Source: Desulfolucanica intricata | Lineage (GTDB): Bacteria; Bacillota; Desulfotomaculia; Desulfotomaculales; Desulfofarciminaceae | DNA length: 64,000 bases | NCBI RefSeq assembly: GCF_001592105.1 | Contig: NZ_BCWE01000002.1 | Location: forward strand, 186,001-250,000 | Direction: 5' to 3' | In this document: positions 15,564-25,060 of the stretch, piece by piece | How the letters are laid out: each line of letters starts with the position of its first letter | How positions within the stretch are numbered: position 1 is the first letter of the stretch | Position numbers and translations under genes: made by a program | Notes under the pieces: model-generated | Seen by the model: the letters and a program-made list of their open reading frames with translations, nothing else | What the model was told of the DNA's origin: nothing | Databases searched by the model: none

Positions 15564-17108
15564 ATGGATAATCCCGAACGCAGACTTTCTGATTATATTG
15601 ATGCCCTGAATGAAGAAAAGGAACCTGAAAAACACCGGGGAGTTGCTGATACTCCGGAAATGGAAAAACTATTGGCAACGGCCAGGTTGGTTCGTACTTT
15701 AAGAGAACCGGTACTGCCCGGTTCCGATTACCCCCAAAGGCTGGCTAAAGCAGTAGCCGGCAGAATACAAAAAAACAATCCGAACAGCTCCCGAAAGGCT
15801 ACCGGGTGTTCTCGCCGCCGGTGGTTTTTACCCTCCGCTGTCGCATTGATAGCCAGTGTGCTGTTATTTGTATTGACAAGCCAGACGGGCCTATTTAAGA
15901 CTGATGTGGTTTACGCAATGGAGAAAGCAGTTGCTCAATTGTCCAATTACTATGGTGTTCTTGAGGTTCGACAAACAAACGCAGCCGGGGAGGAATGGAA
16001 GAACAGCCGCGTGGAGCTTTGGTCAGAAGGCAATAAGTATGCCTTGCGGCAGAGCGACGGTACCCTGACCGTTAACAACGGTGAGCGGAAGTGGCAGGTC
16101 CGTCCTCAGAGCAAAGAGTTGGCCCTGCTGCCGGCGGTGCCGGATCCAACCCGGAATGATTTTGATCTTCGCGATGAGGCTAAACGAGCCAAACAATACC
16201 CGCACACTGTTGTAGGATCAGAGATGATAGCCGGCCGCCAGACAACAAAACTTAAAATATCACCACCGGGAGGGCTGGCATACTATTTATGGATCGATAC
16301 AGAAACCAGTTTGCCCATTCAACTACAAACAGCAATGCAAAATGCGCTGCAGACGACATTCACTTTTGTAAGCTTTAAGCCGAATACCGAGCTCGATCCC
16401 GAAATATTTACCTACCAACTGCCTGAAGGATATAAAGTGGTAAAAAATGATCCGGGACAATTGGTGGCTGCGGTAGAGGACGCGGCTGCAATCAGCGGGT
16501 TAACACCGCTGCTCCCGAAAGAAGCACCGGCCCGCATTATCGCTTACGAAACCCGTATTGTATTGGATTATGGTGATACCACAATTGTTGAAACCGCGGC
16601 CAGGGGGGCATTCGAGCCGGTCTCCAATTCCGCGCTTGGCACAGCTGCCGGCGGCCCGCTGGAAGTATTGTCGGAACAGCTGCGGTGGCGGCAGGACGGA
16701 ATTGAAATTCTTGTTGAGGGGGAACGGCGGGTGGAATTAGCCGGTCAGATTACTGCCGATCTCACCCTCCCGGATGCCGGGAAAAACCCGGGGAACAAAG
16801 CCCGGATTAAAGTTCCGGTGGATATGGAGATTGTTAAGGCTGACCAGCAGCAGGTAGACAGGGGAAGCAGTCCCTGGCAGCTTGATCCCCTGCAGGTGGC
16901 GCTGACCTTTGTCAATTTAAAAGTAACGCCTGAAGGAATTCAGGGTGAGCCGAAGATACCAATGTCATCCTTCAGTTTGGCATCAAATAACGGCGTTGAG
17001 GCAGTGGTGAAAGTAGCCGGCGGACCGATTAAACAGGTCTACTTGAAGCGGCCGGTGCGTCAGGACGAGACAGGCATCTGGTCGGTTGTCGGGTATGATC
17101 CCCGTTAG
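15564..17108 (+). CDS. Membrane-anchored anti-sigma candidate with LolA/RseB-like outer domain
   Basis: 514 residues. Residues 1-85 are a charged cytosolic part suited to binding a sigma factor, 87-107 a single membrane helix (WFLPSAVALIASVLLFVLTS), about 115-295 an external domain like LolA/RseB (YYGVLEVRQTNAAGE, VVGSEMIAGRQTTKL, YYLWIDTETSLPIQLQ). The remaining 220 residues are a further extracellular beta-rich part not recognised. In Proteobacteria RseA and RseB are separate; here the two roles seem fused in one chain. Start has GGAGGG upstream; co-transcribed with the sigma gene. The anti-sigma role is inferred from position and topology. Confidence 0.72.
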   Translation: MDNPERRLSDYIDALNEEKEPEKHRGVADTPEMEKLLATARLVRTLREPVLPGSDYPQRLAKAVAGRIQKNNPNSSRKATGCSRRRWFLPSAVALIASVLLFVLTSQTGLFKTDVVYAMEKAVAQLSNYYGVLEVRQTNAAGEEWKNSRVELWSEGNKYALRQSDGTLTVNNGERKWQVRPQSKELALLPAVPDPTRNDFDLRDEAKRAKQYPHTVVGSEMIAGRQTTKLKISPPGGLAYYLWIDTETSLPIQLQTAMQNALQTTFTFVSFKPNTELDPEIFTYQLPEGYKVVKNDPGQLVAAVEDAAAISGLTPLLPKEAPARIIAYETRIVLDYGDTTIVETAARGAFEPVSNSALGTAAGGPLEVLSEQLRWRQDGIEILVEGERRVELAGQITADLTLPDAGKNPGNKARIKVPVDMEIVKADQQQVDRGSSPWQLDPLQVALTFVNLKVTPEGIQGEPKIPMSSFSLASNNGVEAVVKVAGGPIKQVYLKRPVRQDETGIWSVVGYDPR

Positions 17109-17171
17109 CAGCAGTTTAAAAAAGTTAATTTTCAGGTATTGGTATATTAAGAATTAACAGTCTTGTTTCTA

Positions 17172-17200
17172 TTGACAATACCGCAGCTCTTTGTTAGTAA
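17172..17200 (+). promoter_or_regulatory. SigA-type promoter of proA
   Basis: TTGACA (17172-17177), 17-base spacer, TAGTAA (17195-17200), about 38 bases before the proA start. Confidence 0.6.
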
Positions 17201-17238
17201 TATAGTAATATAATAAGTACTGCTTAGGGGATGATAAA

Positions 17239-18534
17239 TTGAAGATAAAAGAAGTTGCGCTCAACGCGAAAAAAGCTTCCATTAAGCTTGCTGCAGCGGG
17301 AGCGGAGTTAAAAAACAAAGGTTTGCAGGAGATAGCGGCAAACCTGGAAAAGAATAAGGATAAAATAATTGCTGCCAATAGACTGGACCTGGAAAGAAGT
17401 GAAAGGGAAAACCTGGCCGCTCCACTCCTAAAGCGGCTGAAGTTTGATGAAAATAAAATCCGTGACGTGGTTGACGGGATAAACACCCTGATTAACCTGC
17501 CGGATCCCGTAGGCCAAACAATCGCTGCCACTGAGATGGACGAGGGCTTGGAGCTTTATAAAGTGAGCTGCCCTATCGGTGTAATTGGTGTAATCTTTGA
17601 ATCACGGCCCGATGCACTGGTACAAATATCTACTCTGTGTCTAAAAAGCGGCAACAGTGTACTCTTAAAAGGCGGCAGCGAGGCTAGAGAAACAAATAAA
17701 ATCCTGGCGGAGGTTATTACGGAAGCAACCGGAAAGGCGGGCCTCCCCTCCGGATGGCTGCAGCTTCTGGAAACACGGACTGATGTTAATGAAATGCTGA
17801 AATTGGACGAGTATATTGACCTCATTATTCCCCGGGGCTCCAATGCTTTCGTAAAATATATAATGGACAACTCCAGAATCGCGGTATTAGGACACGCAGA
17901 CGGAATATGTCATTGTTATGTTCACAAAGATGCAAACCCGGATATGGCCGTTAAGGTGGCCGTTGATGCCAAGATTCAATATGTGGCGGCCTGCAATGCC
18001 ACAGAAACGCTGCTCGTTGATGAACAAATAGCAGCAGGTTTTCTACCTCAGATCAAAGAAGCCTTTGACTCAAAAAACGTAGAAATCGTTGGTTGTGAAA
18101 AAACCCGGAAAATCATAGACGTCAGCCCTGCCCCGGAGGAAGACTGGAGTAAAGAATACCTGGACTACAAAATCTCAGTTAAAGTGGTAAGCAATATTGA
18201 CGAAGCCATTGAGCATATTAATACCTATGGCTCGGGCCACACTGACTCTATTATTACGGAGAATAAAGATGCCGTAAAAAAATTCATGAGCCTGGTTGAT
18301 TCCGGGAGCGTATTCTGGAACTGCTCCACACGCTTTAGTGACGGTTTCCGCTACGGTCTCGGGGCAGAAGTCGGTATCAGCACCAGTAAAATTCATGCCA
18401 GAGGGCCGGTTGGCTTAGAGGGACTCTTAATATACAAATACATGCTGGTAGGAAGCGGGCAAATTGTTGATGACTACACCAACCGCGTAAAAACTTTTAC
18501 GCATAAGAAATTGGACAAAGATTTTAGCTTGTAA
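17239..18534 (+). CDS. proA: ProA, glutamate-5-semialdehyde dehydrogenase
   Basis: 431 residues, family length. Reduces gamma-glutamyl phosphate to glutamate semialdehyde in proline synthesis. Seen: SCPIGVIGVIFESRPDALVQ, nucleotide loop LLKGGSEA, catalytic Cys in VAACNATETLLV, and the C-terminal GLGAEVGISTSKIHARGPVGLEGL. TTG start with GGGG eight bases upstream. It stands alone; proB is not next to it. Confidence 0.95.
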   Translation: MKIKEVALNAKKASIKLAAAGAELKNKGLQEIAANLEKNKDKIIAANRLDLERSERENLAAPLLKRLKFDENKIRDVVDGINTLINLPDPVGQTIAATEMDEGLELYKVSCPIGVIGVIFESRPDALVQISTLCLKSGNSVLLKGGSEARETNKILAEVITEATGKAGLPSGWLQLLETRTDVNEMLKLDEYIDLIIPRGSNAFVKYIMDNSRIAVLGHADGICHCYVHKDANPDMAVKVAVDAKIQYVAACNATETLLVDEQIAAGFLPQIKEAFDSKNVEIVGCEKTRKIIDVSPAPEEDWSKEYLDYKISVKVVSNIDEAIEHINTYGSGHTDSIITENKDAVKKFMSLVDSGSVFWNCSTRFSDGFRYGLGAEVGISTSKIHARGPVGLEGLLIYKYMLVGSGQIVDDYTNRVKTFTHKKLDKDFSL

Positions 18535-18546
18535 AATATGTCGCAA

Positions 18547-18579
18547 ATGACCATCAGGTTCATTGAACCCGATGGTCAT
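18547..18579. terminator. Bidirectional terminator between proA and the MFS gene
   Basis: A 15-bp stem (18547-18561/18565-18579, one mismatch) with a 3-base loop, followed on the plus strand by CTTTTACTT. It overlaps the last codons and stop of the convergent minus-strand MFS gene. Confidence 0.75.
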
Positions 18580-19747
18580 CTTTTACTTCCTTAACATCAA
18601 ACCTCGCGATTTTATTTCCTGCCAATATAGCCATGAGCAACATGCTCACTGCTCCTAAAAAATATGGAACACTCATATGTATATCATATAATGCCCCACC
18701 TACCATTGGCCCGAAAATTCGTCCTAAACTATTAAACGACTGCATTATTCCTAAAGCAGCACCCTGCCCGCCTGAGGAATTTTTCGTTACCAGACTGGAA
18801 GAACTGGGACCCAGTAAAGTAACACCTATATTGAATATAGCAATGGTTATGTACAGCAAAATTATACCGGGAGCCGGTATAATCAGCAGCATACCCACCG
18901 AGGCTATCAGCATGCCTGCTTTAATTAATTTTACATCACCGTACCTCTTTACGAGCCTGCCGACCAGACCCCCCTGGAGAATAACGCTAACAATACCTAA
19001 GACAGCAAATACTATTCCCAACTCCCTTGGCCCAAAACCAACTTTATCCGCGGCGAATAAGGCAAAGGTACCCTGAAACAGGGACATTGTAAAATTGGTA
19101 ATAAAACCGAGTAAGAACAAAATAAAGAGAGGGTTTTTTACCACTTCCAGGGTAATTCTTGCCTTGCCGCCGGGCATATTTTTACCCTTTTCCTTAAGGG
19201 ACTCAGGCAGGAACAAAATAGCAAAGGGCAGTGTTAGCACAGCCAGCCCACCGGCCACAAAAAAGGGTAATGAAAAACTGTTATGACCCAGCCAGCCTCC
19301 CAAAGCAGGTCCTACAATCATCCCCAGCCCCATGGCCGCCCCCAGGATGCCCATCCCCTTAGACCTTTCTTCACCACCGGTCGTGTCAGCAATATATGCC
19401 ATGGCTGTGGGTAAAGTGGCCGAAGAGATAATTCCAGATAATATTCTTATGGCAAACATCATCCACAGCTCAGACACAAAGCCAAACAGAATAAAGGTTA
19501 ATCCATAACCGCATAAACCTATTAATAACACAGGCCTTCTACCAATACGGTCGGATAACTTGCCCCAAAAAGGAGCAAAAATAAACTGCATCACGGAAAA
19601 GGAAGCCATAAAAAAACCCAGGGCAGTTGGCCCGCCACCCAATTCAAGAATTAAGAAAGGAAAAATTGGGATCACAATTCCAAACCCGATCATTACCAGA
19701 AACAAGGTGAAAAACAAGATCGCTATGGGCTTTACATTTTCGCTCAT
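18560..19747 (-). CDS. MFS drug/metabolite exporter
   Basis: 395 residues with about 12 membrane segments. Contains motif A GKLSDRIGRRPVLL after the second helix and a GPALGGWLG segment as in TetA/DHA1 proton-driven exporters. Its ATG overlaps the stop of the GH3 gene (TAATG), so the two are translationally coupled. I infer that it exports the product of that enzyme or a related acid. Confidence 0.85.
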   Translation of the reverse strand: MSENVKPIAILFFTLFLVMIGFGIVIPIFPFLILELGGGPTALGFFMASFSVMQFIFAPFWGKLSDRIGRRPVLLIGLCGYGLTFILFGFVSELWMMFAIRILSGIISSATLPTAMAYIADTTGGEERSKGMGILGAAMGLGMIVGPALGGWLGHNSFSLPFFVAGGLAVLTLPFAILFLPESLKEKGKNMPGGKARITLEVVKNPLFILFLLGFITNFTMSLFQGTFALFAADKVGFGPRELGIVFAVLGIVSVILQGGLVGRLVKRYGDVKLIKAGMLIASVGMLLIIPAPGIILLYITIAIFNIGVTLLGPSSSSLVTKNSSGGQGAALGIMQSFNSLGRIFGPMVGGALYDIHMSVPYFLGAVSMLLMAILAGNKIARFDVKEVKDDHRVQ

Positions 19748-21435
19748 TACTTAATACCTACTTTTATAGTTAATTGAGATAAAAAATCCTTCAGACTTTC
19801 ATCACCCAACAGCCTGGGGACTTTAACCTGGTTCTCCGAGGCACCTCTTAAAACTAATTCCCGCTGTAACCGCAAAAAACTACCCGGCTGAACAACTTGT
19901 AACAGCACACTTCCTATTCGCCCGGCTTCAATACCGGCCCTGTACCGGGGATTAGCCTCTTCAAGCGCTTTTTCCAATATTACTTGACAGGCTGTAATGT
20001 CTGATATTTTTCCAGGATCCCGGACCTCGACGAAAAACACATACCTTCCCAAAGCCCCATCTATATCAACAGCGGTAGTATAGTCCGTTAAGTCACTGCC
20101 CCATTGTTTAGCAGCATTTTTTAATGCCTCCAGGACAGCTGCCTCCCGGGTTTTTTCCCCGGTCAAGTTTAACAATTGGCCTTTTCTATACAAAAATTCC
20201 ACCACCGGGCAGCTGTTGTAGTAATCCACCACCTTGATTACATCCCCCAGCCGGTAACGGTAAAAGCCGGCATGATTTGTTAGCACGACCTCATAACTCT
20301 TACCCTTTTCCAGTTGATCCAGGTTAAGCACAGTAGGATTTGGCGTTTCTGCTTCTTCCACCGGAATAAATTCGTGGTAAGCGGTTCTGGGTGTAACTGC
20401 ATAAGTAACATCATTAGTACGGGTACATATACCGAGCATAGCCTCAGTAGCACCGTACACTGCGGAATAGACCGGTATTTGACCGGTATACCGGCGAAGT
20501 TTATCCATGTAGATACTAAAACTCCCCCCGGCCACACAGCAAAGATAAAGCATTTTCGGCCACAGGCGGCAGGCAATACCCGTAAAGCCCTTTCTAACTT
20601 CCCCTTCCAACTGCTCGGCCCGCCCGGCATCAGCTCTGAGCCGCTTCTCAAGATTACTTCTAACTTCAGGCTCCAAGTTCAAATGCTTACTTATACTACC
20701 TCCCGCCAAGTCACCCACAAGGCTCTCCCACTCTTCTTCCAACAGGTGGAATAACTGTAATATTGGTGATGGGTAAGGTGCATTAATATAAGCTAAATCT
20801 TTTTCCTGCAGGGCAAAAAGCAGATGCAAATAAAGGGCAGTTCGCTGGTCAGTTAGCTGCAATATTTCCGGCGGTGATGTCCACAGGTAAGGTAAAATAA
20901 ACTTCATAGAGTTCATTCCACCTGATGTTGCCGCACCGGTGGGAATACCACCCGCGGTCATCCCGGCCCTTACACTGTTCATAAGTAACAGTCCTCTACC
21001 ACCGTTTTGTGCACCCGGCACCGCCTGCAGCAGCATGCCCTGAGTCAGCAGCATCATGTGACTGTTAATTATTTTCCTGCTCAAAGCAGTAACCGGTATT
21101 AATTTACTTTTACCCGTAGTCCCGGAACTTAGTCCAAAATATATAACGGGTAAAGAAGTAAGGATATTTTTTTCTCCATTAGCCATTCTTTCAATATAAG
21201 GCCGGTAATCCTCATAAGTAGTTAAGGGAACTTTTTCTTTATAATCTGCGGGTGATATTATGGAAGAAAATTGATATTTACGTCCATACTCCGAGTCTAC
21301 ATTTAATTTTAGTATTTCTTTTAATACTGCTTCGTTAACCGAGCCTGCATGCAAGGTGTCCTTTTCAAATTTTCTTCTATAAGAACCGGCAGCAGCATTC
21401 AGGGTAAAACCAAGTATTTTTTGGAGCACAGCCAT
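19747..21435 (-). CDS. GH3-family acyl-adenylating enzyme (amidosynthetase-like)
   Basis: 562 residues, typical GH3 length. GH3 enzymes activate a carboxylic acid with ATP and join it to an amino acid or amine; plant members conjugate auxin and jasmonate. Seen: ATP loop FGLSSGTTGKSKLIPVT near residue 100, the YGATEA motif near 330, and YRYRLGDVIKV near 400, all GH3 hallmarks. Substrate cannot be told. It is the middle gene of PadR-GH3-MFS, with a 26-base gap to padR and a stop/start overlap with the exporter. Start has AAGGGACG upstream. Bacterial GH3 proteins are little studied, so any product is a guess. Confidence 0.85.
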   Translation of the reverse strand: MAVLQKILGFTLNAAAGSYRRKFEKDTLHAGSVNEAVLKEILKLNVDSEYGRKYQFSSIISPADYKEKVPLTTYEDYRPYIERMANGEKNILTSLPVIYFGLSSGTTGKSKLIPVTALSRKIINSHMMLLTQGMLLQAVPGAQNGGRGLLLMNSVRAGMTAGGIPTGAATSGGMNSMKFILPYLWTSPPEILQLTDQRTALYLHLLFALQEKDLAYINAPYPSPILQLFHLLEEEWESLVGDLAGGSISKHLNLEPEVRSNLEKRLRADAGRAEQLEGEVRKGFTGIACRLWPKMLYLCCVAGGSFSIYMDKLRRYTGQIPVYSAVYGATEAMLGICTRTNDVTYAVTPRTAYHEFIPVEEAETPNPTVLNLDQLEKGKSYEVVLTNHAGFYRYRLGDVIKVVDYYNSCPVVEFLYRKGQLLNLTGEKTREAAVLEALKNAAKQWGSDLTDYTTAVDIDGALGRYVFFVEVRDPGKISDITACQVILEKALEEANPRYRAGIEAGRIGSVLLQVVQPGSFLRLQRELVLRGASENQVKVPRLLGDESLKDFLSQLTIKVGIK

Positions 21436-21461
21436 AATATCACGTCCCTTTCTTGAAATTA

Positions 21462-21845
21462 TTAATCTTTTTCCAGCTCTTGTAAGTGATAACTTAACAG
21501 CTGAATTGTTTTTTCCAACCGGGGCTTGATTTCTTTACGCATATCCTTAAGTGCCTCCCTTCCCAAACCGGTCAACTCGTAAACCCGTGTCGACTGCCCC
21601 CCGGTATTTTCAAGGTGTTGAGTTACAAGACCCAGTTTCACCATCTTTTGCAGCATAGGATAGATTGAACCCGGTGAAGGCTTCCAGCTGCCTCTCGTCA
21701 TGTTTGTTATGTGATCAATTATTTGCTTGCCATACATTTTCTTTTTAGCTAATAAACTAAGTACATAAAAAGGCAACAATCCCCGTAGAAGTAATCCTCC
21801 ACTTAACTTGGAAACGTCAATAAGATCATGATATGATTTTTTCAT
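21462..21845 (-). CDS. PadR-family transcriptional regulator
   Basis: 127 residues. Winged helix typical of PadR: LLRGLLPFYVLSLLAKKKMYGKQI and SWKPSPGSIYPMLQKMVKLGLV, then a short C-terminal dimer helix. ATG at 21845 is chosen because GAGGG lies nine bases upstream; the earlier ATG at 21890 falls inside the operator. It likely represses its own operon until a small ligand binds. Confidence 0.88.
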   Translation of the reverse strand: MKKSYHDLIDVSKLSGGLLLRGLLPFYVLSLLAKKKMYGKQIIDHITNMTRGSWKPSPGSIYPMLQKMVKLGLVTQHLENTGGQSTRVYELTGLGREALKDMRKEIKPRLEKTIQLLSYHLQELEKD

Positions 21846-21860
21846 ACTGCACATCCCTCT

Positions 21861-21915
21861 ATCGTTAGCGATAATCGTTAGTGATAGCATATAATAATTT
21901 AATGTTCAGTGTCAA
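21861..21915 (-). promoter_or_regulatory. padR promoter with tandem operator
   Basis: On the minus strand TTGACA (21910-21915), a 16-base spacer and TATATG (21888-21893) make a promoter. Just downstream two adjoining 13-mers, ATCGTTAGCGATA (21861-21873) and ATCGTTAGTGATA (21874-21886), differ at one base and each is a near-palindrome. They cover the transcription start, a classic autorepression layout. Confidence 0.75.
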
Positions 21916-22026
21916 TAATTAAAAAATAAAACTGAATTTAGTTTGTGCCTTTTAGCAGGTAATCAAAACTAAACAGCTAATTAATGGATTAGTAAATCCG
22001 ACTTATAGAACTACGAGGGGGTCACC

Positions 22027-24246
22027 ATGCTTAAGCTCAGACCCGGACAGACTGAAGTGGCCGCCTACAGAGGAGGCTATCTGGCTGTTCCCGCTGTTCC
22101 GGGGGCAGGAAAAACCACCGTCCTGGCTTACCTGGGCGGTGAGCTGATAGCCGGGGGCTGCACCGGCAGAGGTAAACTTTTGATTGTCACCTATATGAAT
22201 TCCTCAGTGGCTAATTTTAAAGCCCGCCTGGCCAAAGAATTGGAGGAGCGGGGACTGCCCCCCGGAAGGGGCTTTGAGGTTAAAACCCTGCACTCTTTGG
22301 CCCTGACCATATTAAAAGAAAACCCGGAGCGCCTCTTGATTTCCGACGAACTGCGCATTTTAGAACCTTCTGAACAGGGCAGTATTCTGCGGGAGCTAAC
22401 CCGCACTTGGATAGCGGATAATCGCAAAACCTGGGAAAGTGCTGTTAATTTTAAAAAGCTTAAAACTAAAGAACAAGTGCAGGCAAAATTGGAGAAATGG
22501 GAAATCAGCACCTTTGATTTTATAAAAAATATGATTTCTTATTTTAAGTGCCTGGGGCTTAGCGCAGAGGAACTTCAGGGACACCTCCCGGCCCTGCCGG
22601 AGGAATCCTTCCTGCGCTGGGCTGTTGAAATATATAATCTTTACCGGGATCACCTGGTTTATTTAGGAGTACAGGATTTTGACGACTTGATTTATAATGC
22701 CTATACCCTGCTGAAAACCGACCGGGGAGTCCGGGAGCGTTTACAGAAACGCTGGACCTATATTTTCGAAGACGAAGCCCAGGACTCCAACCCTCTGCAG
22801 GAGCAGATTCTTTTCCTGCTGGCCGGGAAAAAGGGCAACCTGGTCCGGGTGGGAGACTCCAACCAGTCCATTATGGGAACCTTTACCGTGGCCGACCCGG
22901 CCCTGTTCCGGAGCTTCTGCCGCCGCCCGGGAGTAAAAAGACAGCCCCTGCTTTACTCCAGCCGCAGTTCCCGGGATATTATCGACCTGGCCAACCACCT
23001 GGTGAACTGGGTTAATACCAAACATCCCGTACCGGAATGCCGGGAGGCACTGGAAAATCAGAAAATCTTACCGGTTCCAAAGAATGATCCTTACCCCAAC
23101 CCTCAGCCGAAACACTACACCATAGGTTCCTTAAAGGGAAAAACCAACCGGGATGAATTGGGAAAGATTGCCCGCCAGGCCCGGCGCTATGTCCTGGAGA
23201 ACCCGGACAAAACCACCGCCATACTGGTACCGGATAAATATGTGCTGCAAGAACTGGCAGAGCAGCTTATCCTGCTGGAGGCTCCTTTCCGGGAAATAGC
23301 CGGCAGTCCGGGGGAGCGCCGCCGCACCGCCCGGGCCCTGGGAACAATTATTGATTACCTGGCCCGGCCCCACCGGGGGGATAAGCTGGTGCAGGCCCTG
23401 GCCGCCACTCTAATACCTGAGCTGACCGGAGAAGATTTTGTCCACCTTAGGGAGTACCTGGAAAAATCTAATTTAGAGGATCTGCTGTACCCGTCACCGG
23501 AAAAGACAGCCACCCCCGGGGTACCGGAAGAAATCATCAATTCCCTGCTCTGGCCCACCTGTCTTGATGCCTTTAAGCGGGTAAAAGTCTGGCTGGCAGC
23601 CTCTCGAATTCCCCCGGAGTCACTGGTGTTATTTTTAGCTGCCGATCTGAAATTAGAAGCTGAAGAGCTGGCCATAGCCCAAAGAATTGCTCTGCAGATT
23701 AAGGACATGCTCAAAAGCAACCCTTCCTGGCGCCTGGCTGACCTGGCCCGGGAACTGCAGGAAAAAGAAAATATTTTTGACCAATTCACCAACATGGTCT
23801 ATGATCGCAAGGGTTATACCCCCGAGCCGGGAGTAATTAACCTGGTTACCTACCATAAAGCTAAGGGATTGGAGTGGGATACAGTTTTCCTTACTTCACT
23901 GATTTCTGATAAATTTCCGTCACGGCTTGATGATTACTTCCGTGATAACCTGGGGTTCTTAAAACATAACCTGGCCAACCCCGGCGCCCTGGCTAAGGCA
24001 GAATTAAAGGCCCTTATGGAAAGAGATAAAAAAATCTCTCCGCTGGCCGAGTCTAAGAAGGAGACCATCAGTGAAAGGTTAAGACTGCTGTATGTAGGCA
24101 TCACCAGGGCTCGGGAAAACCTTTTGTTCAGTTATTCAGAGGAAGCCTACCGGCCCGGTTTTCCGAGACCTTTTAAGAAAAAACGGGCTGAACCACTGAC
24201 TGAGTTAATAAACCATATGAAGAGGCGAAAATATGAATACCGGTAA
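22027..24246 (+). CDS. UvrD/Rep-like superfamily 1 helicase
   Basis: 739 residues. Seen: Walker A VPGAGKTTV near residue 25, motif II FEDEAQDSNPLQ near 248, VGDSNQSIMG (motif III), VNLVTYHKAKGLEWD (motif V) and LLYVGITRARENLL (motif VI). The DEAQD box replaces the DExx form DETQD of PcrA. The ATG has GAGGGGG upstream. The last 14 bases overlap the nuclease gene, so the two proteins are probably made together and act as a helicase-nuclease pair, comparable in principle to AddAB or RecBCD. A DNA-repair or a defence role are both possible. Confidence 0.88.
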   Translation: MLKLRPGQTEVAAYRGGYLAVPAVPGAGKTTVLAYLGGELIAGGCTGRGKLLIVTYMNSSVANFKARLAKELEERGLPPGRGFEVKTLHSLALTILKENPERLLISDELRILEPSEQGSILRELTRTWIADNRKTWESAVNFKKLKTKEQVQAKLEKWEISTFDFIKNMISYFKCLGLSAEELQGHLPALPEESFLRWAVEIYNLYRDHLVYLGVQDFDDLIYNAYTLLKTDRGVRERLQKRWTYIFEDEAQDSNPLQEQILFLLAGKKGNLVRVGDSNQSIMGTFTVADPALFRSFCRRPGVKRQPLLYSSRSSRDIIDLANHLVNWVNTKHPVPECREALENQKILPVPKNDPYPNPQPKHYTIGSLKGKTNRDELGKIARQARRYVLENPDKTTAILVPDKYVLQELAEQLILLEAPFREIAGSPGERRRTARALGTIIDYLARPHRGDKLVQALAATLIPELTGEDFVHLREYLEKSNLEDLLYPSPEKTATPGVPEEIINSLLWPTCLDAFKRVKVWLAASRIPPESLVLFLAADLKLEAEELAIAQRIALQIKDMLKSNPSWRLADLARELQEKENIFDQFTNMVYDRKGYTPEPGVINLVTYHKAKGLEWDTVFLTSLISDKFPSRLDDYFRDNLGFLKHNLANPGALAKAELKALMERDKKISPLAESKKETISERLRLLYVGITRARENLLFSYSEEAYRPGFPRPFKKKRAEPLTELINHMKRRKYEYR

Positions 24247-25036
24247 ACTAAAACAACTTTACTTCAGCCAGTATGCATTAAACACTTACCACACCTGCCC
24301 GCTCAAATTTCGCCGTCGCTATGTTGACGGGCTGTACTGGCCCCGCAGCTGGACCACACCGGCGGAAAAAGCCGGGGTGGAAAAAGGCCGGCAGTTTCAC
24401 CTGCTGGCCCAGCGGTATTTTAACGGGATTGACAGCACAGTCCCCCGAAAAATCGAGTTTGCCAAAGACCTGGAGTACTGGTTAAGTGAATTAAAACGTT
24501 TTGTCCCGCCGGACAAAGGAAATAAATATTATCCGGAGTACCTGCTGCGGCTGAATCGTAACGGTATAAAACTGCAGGCCAAGTATGACTTAATCACGAC
24601 TGCACAGGATAACCGGATAATTATTTACGATTGGAAAACCGATACCAAACCCTTTCAGAAAAACCGGCTCCTGCACAGTATGCAGACGCTGGTTTACCTC
24701 TACCTGGTTATTGAGGCCGGCTCCGGTATTATTACAGAGCAACAGGTAATACCGGAACAGGTAACCATGGTTTACTGGAATCCCATGTTTTCTGCCAATT
24801 ACTTGGAAATAAATTATTCGACCCAAAAACATAAAGACAATGAACAACAACTGGCTGCATTAGTAACTAATATTTTAAACACTCCTTATGAAGGGTTTAG
24901 ATCAGCCCCGGCGGAAGCTCACTGCCGTAAATGTGAGTACTCCCCCATTTGTCACGGGGTGCGGGGTGAGGAAGCAGGAGAAAATGAAGAAGACGAAGCC
25001 CTTTCCGACAACGGCTTCATCATTGACATTGAATAA
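24233..25036 (+). CDS. PD-(D/E)XK nuclease with Fe-S cluster cysteines (Cas4/AddB-like)
   Basis: 267 residues. RecB-type nuclease motifs in order: SQYALNTYHTCPLKFRRRY, GRQFHLLAQRYF, KYDLI...IIIYDWKT (the D-x-K active site, about residues 117-136) and QTLVYLYLV. The first Cys (TCP) and the last three (CRKCEYSPIC, near 235) are placed as in the [4Fe-4S] nuclease domain of AddB and Cas4. An acidic tail follows. Overlaps the helicase gene; AGAGGC precedes the ATG. Confidence 0.85.
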   Translation: MNTGKLKQLYFSQYALNTYHTCPLKFRRRYVDGLYWPRSWTTPAEKAGVEKGRQFHLLAQRYFNGIDSTVPRKIEFAKDLEYWLSELKRFVPPDKGNKYYPEYLLRLNRNGIKLQAKYDLITTAQDNRIIIYDWKTDTKPFQKNRLLHSMQTLVYLYLVIEAGSGIITEQQVIPEQVTMVYWNPMFSANYLEINYSTQKHKDNEQQLAALVTNILNTPYEGFRSAPAEAHCRKCEYSPICHGVRGEEAGENEEDEALSDNGFIIDIE

Positions 25037-25060
25037 CATGAACAAATATTTATATTCAGG

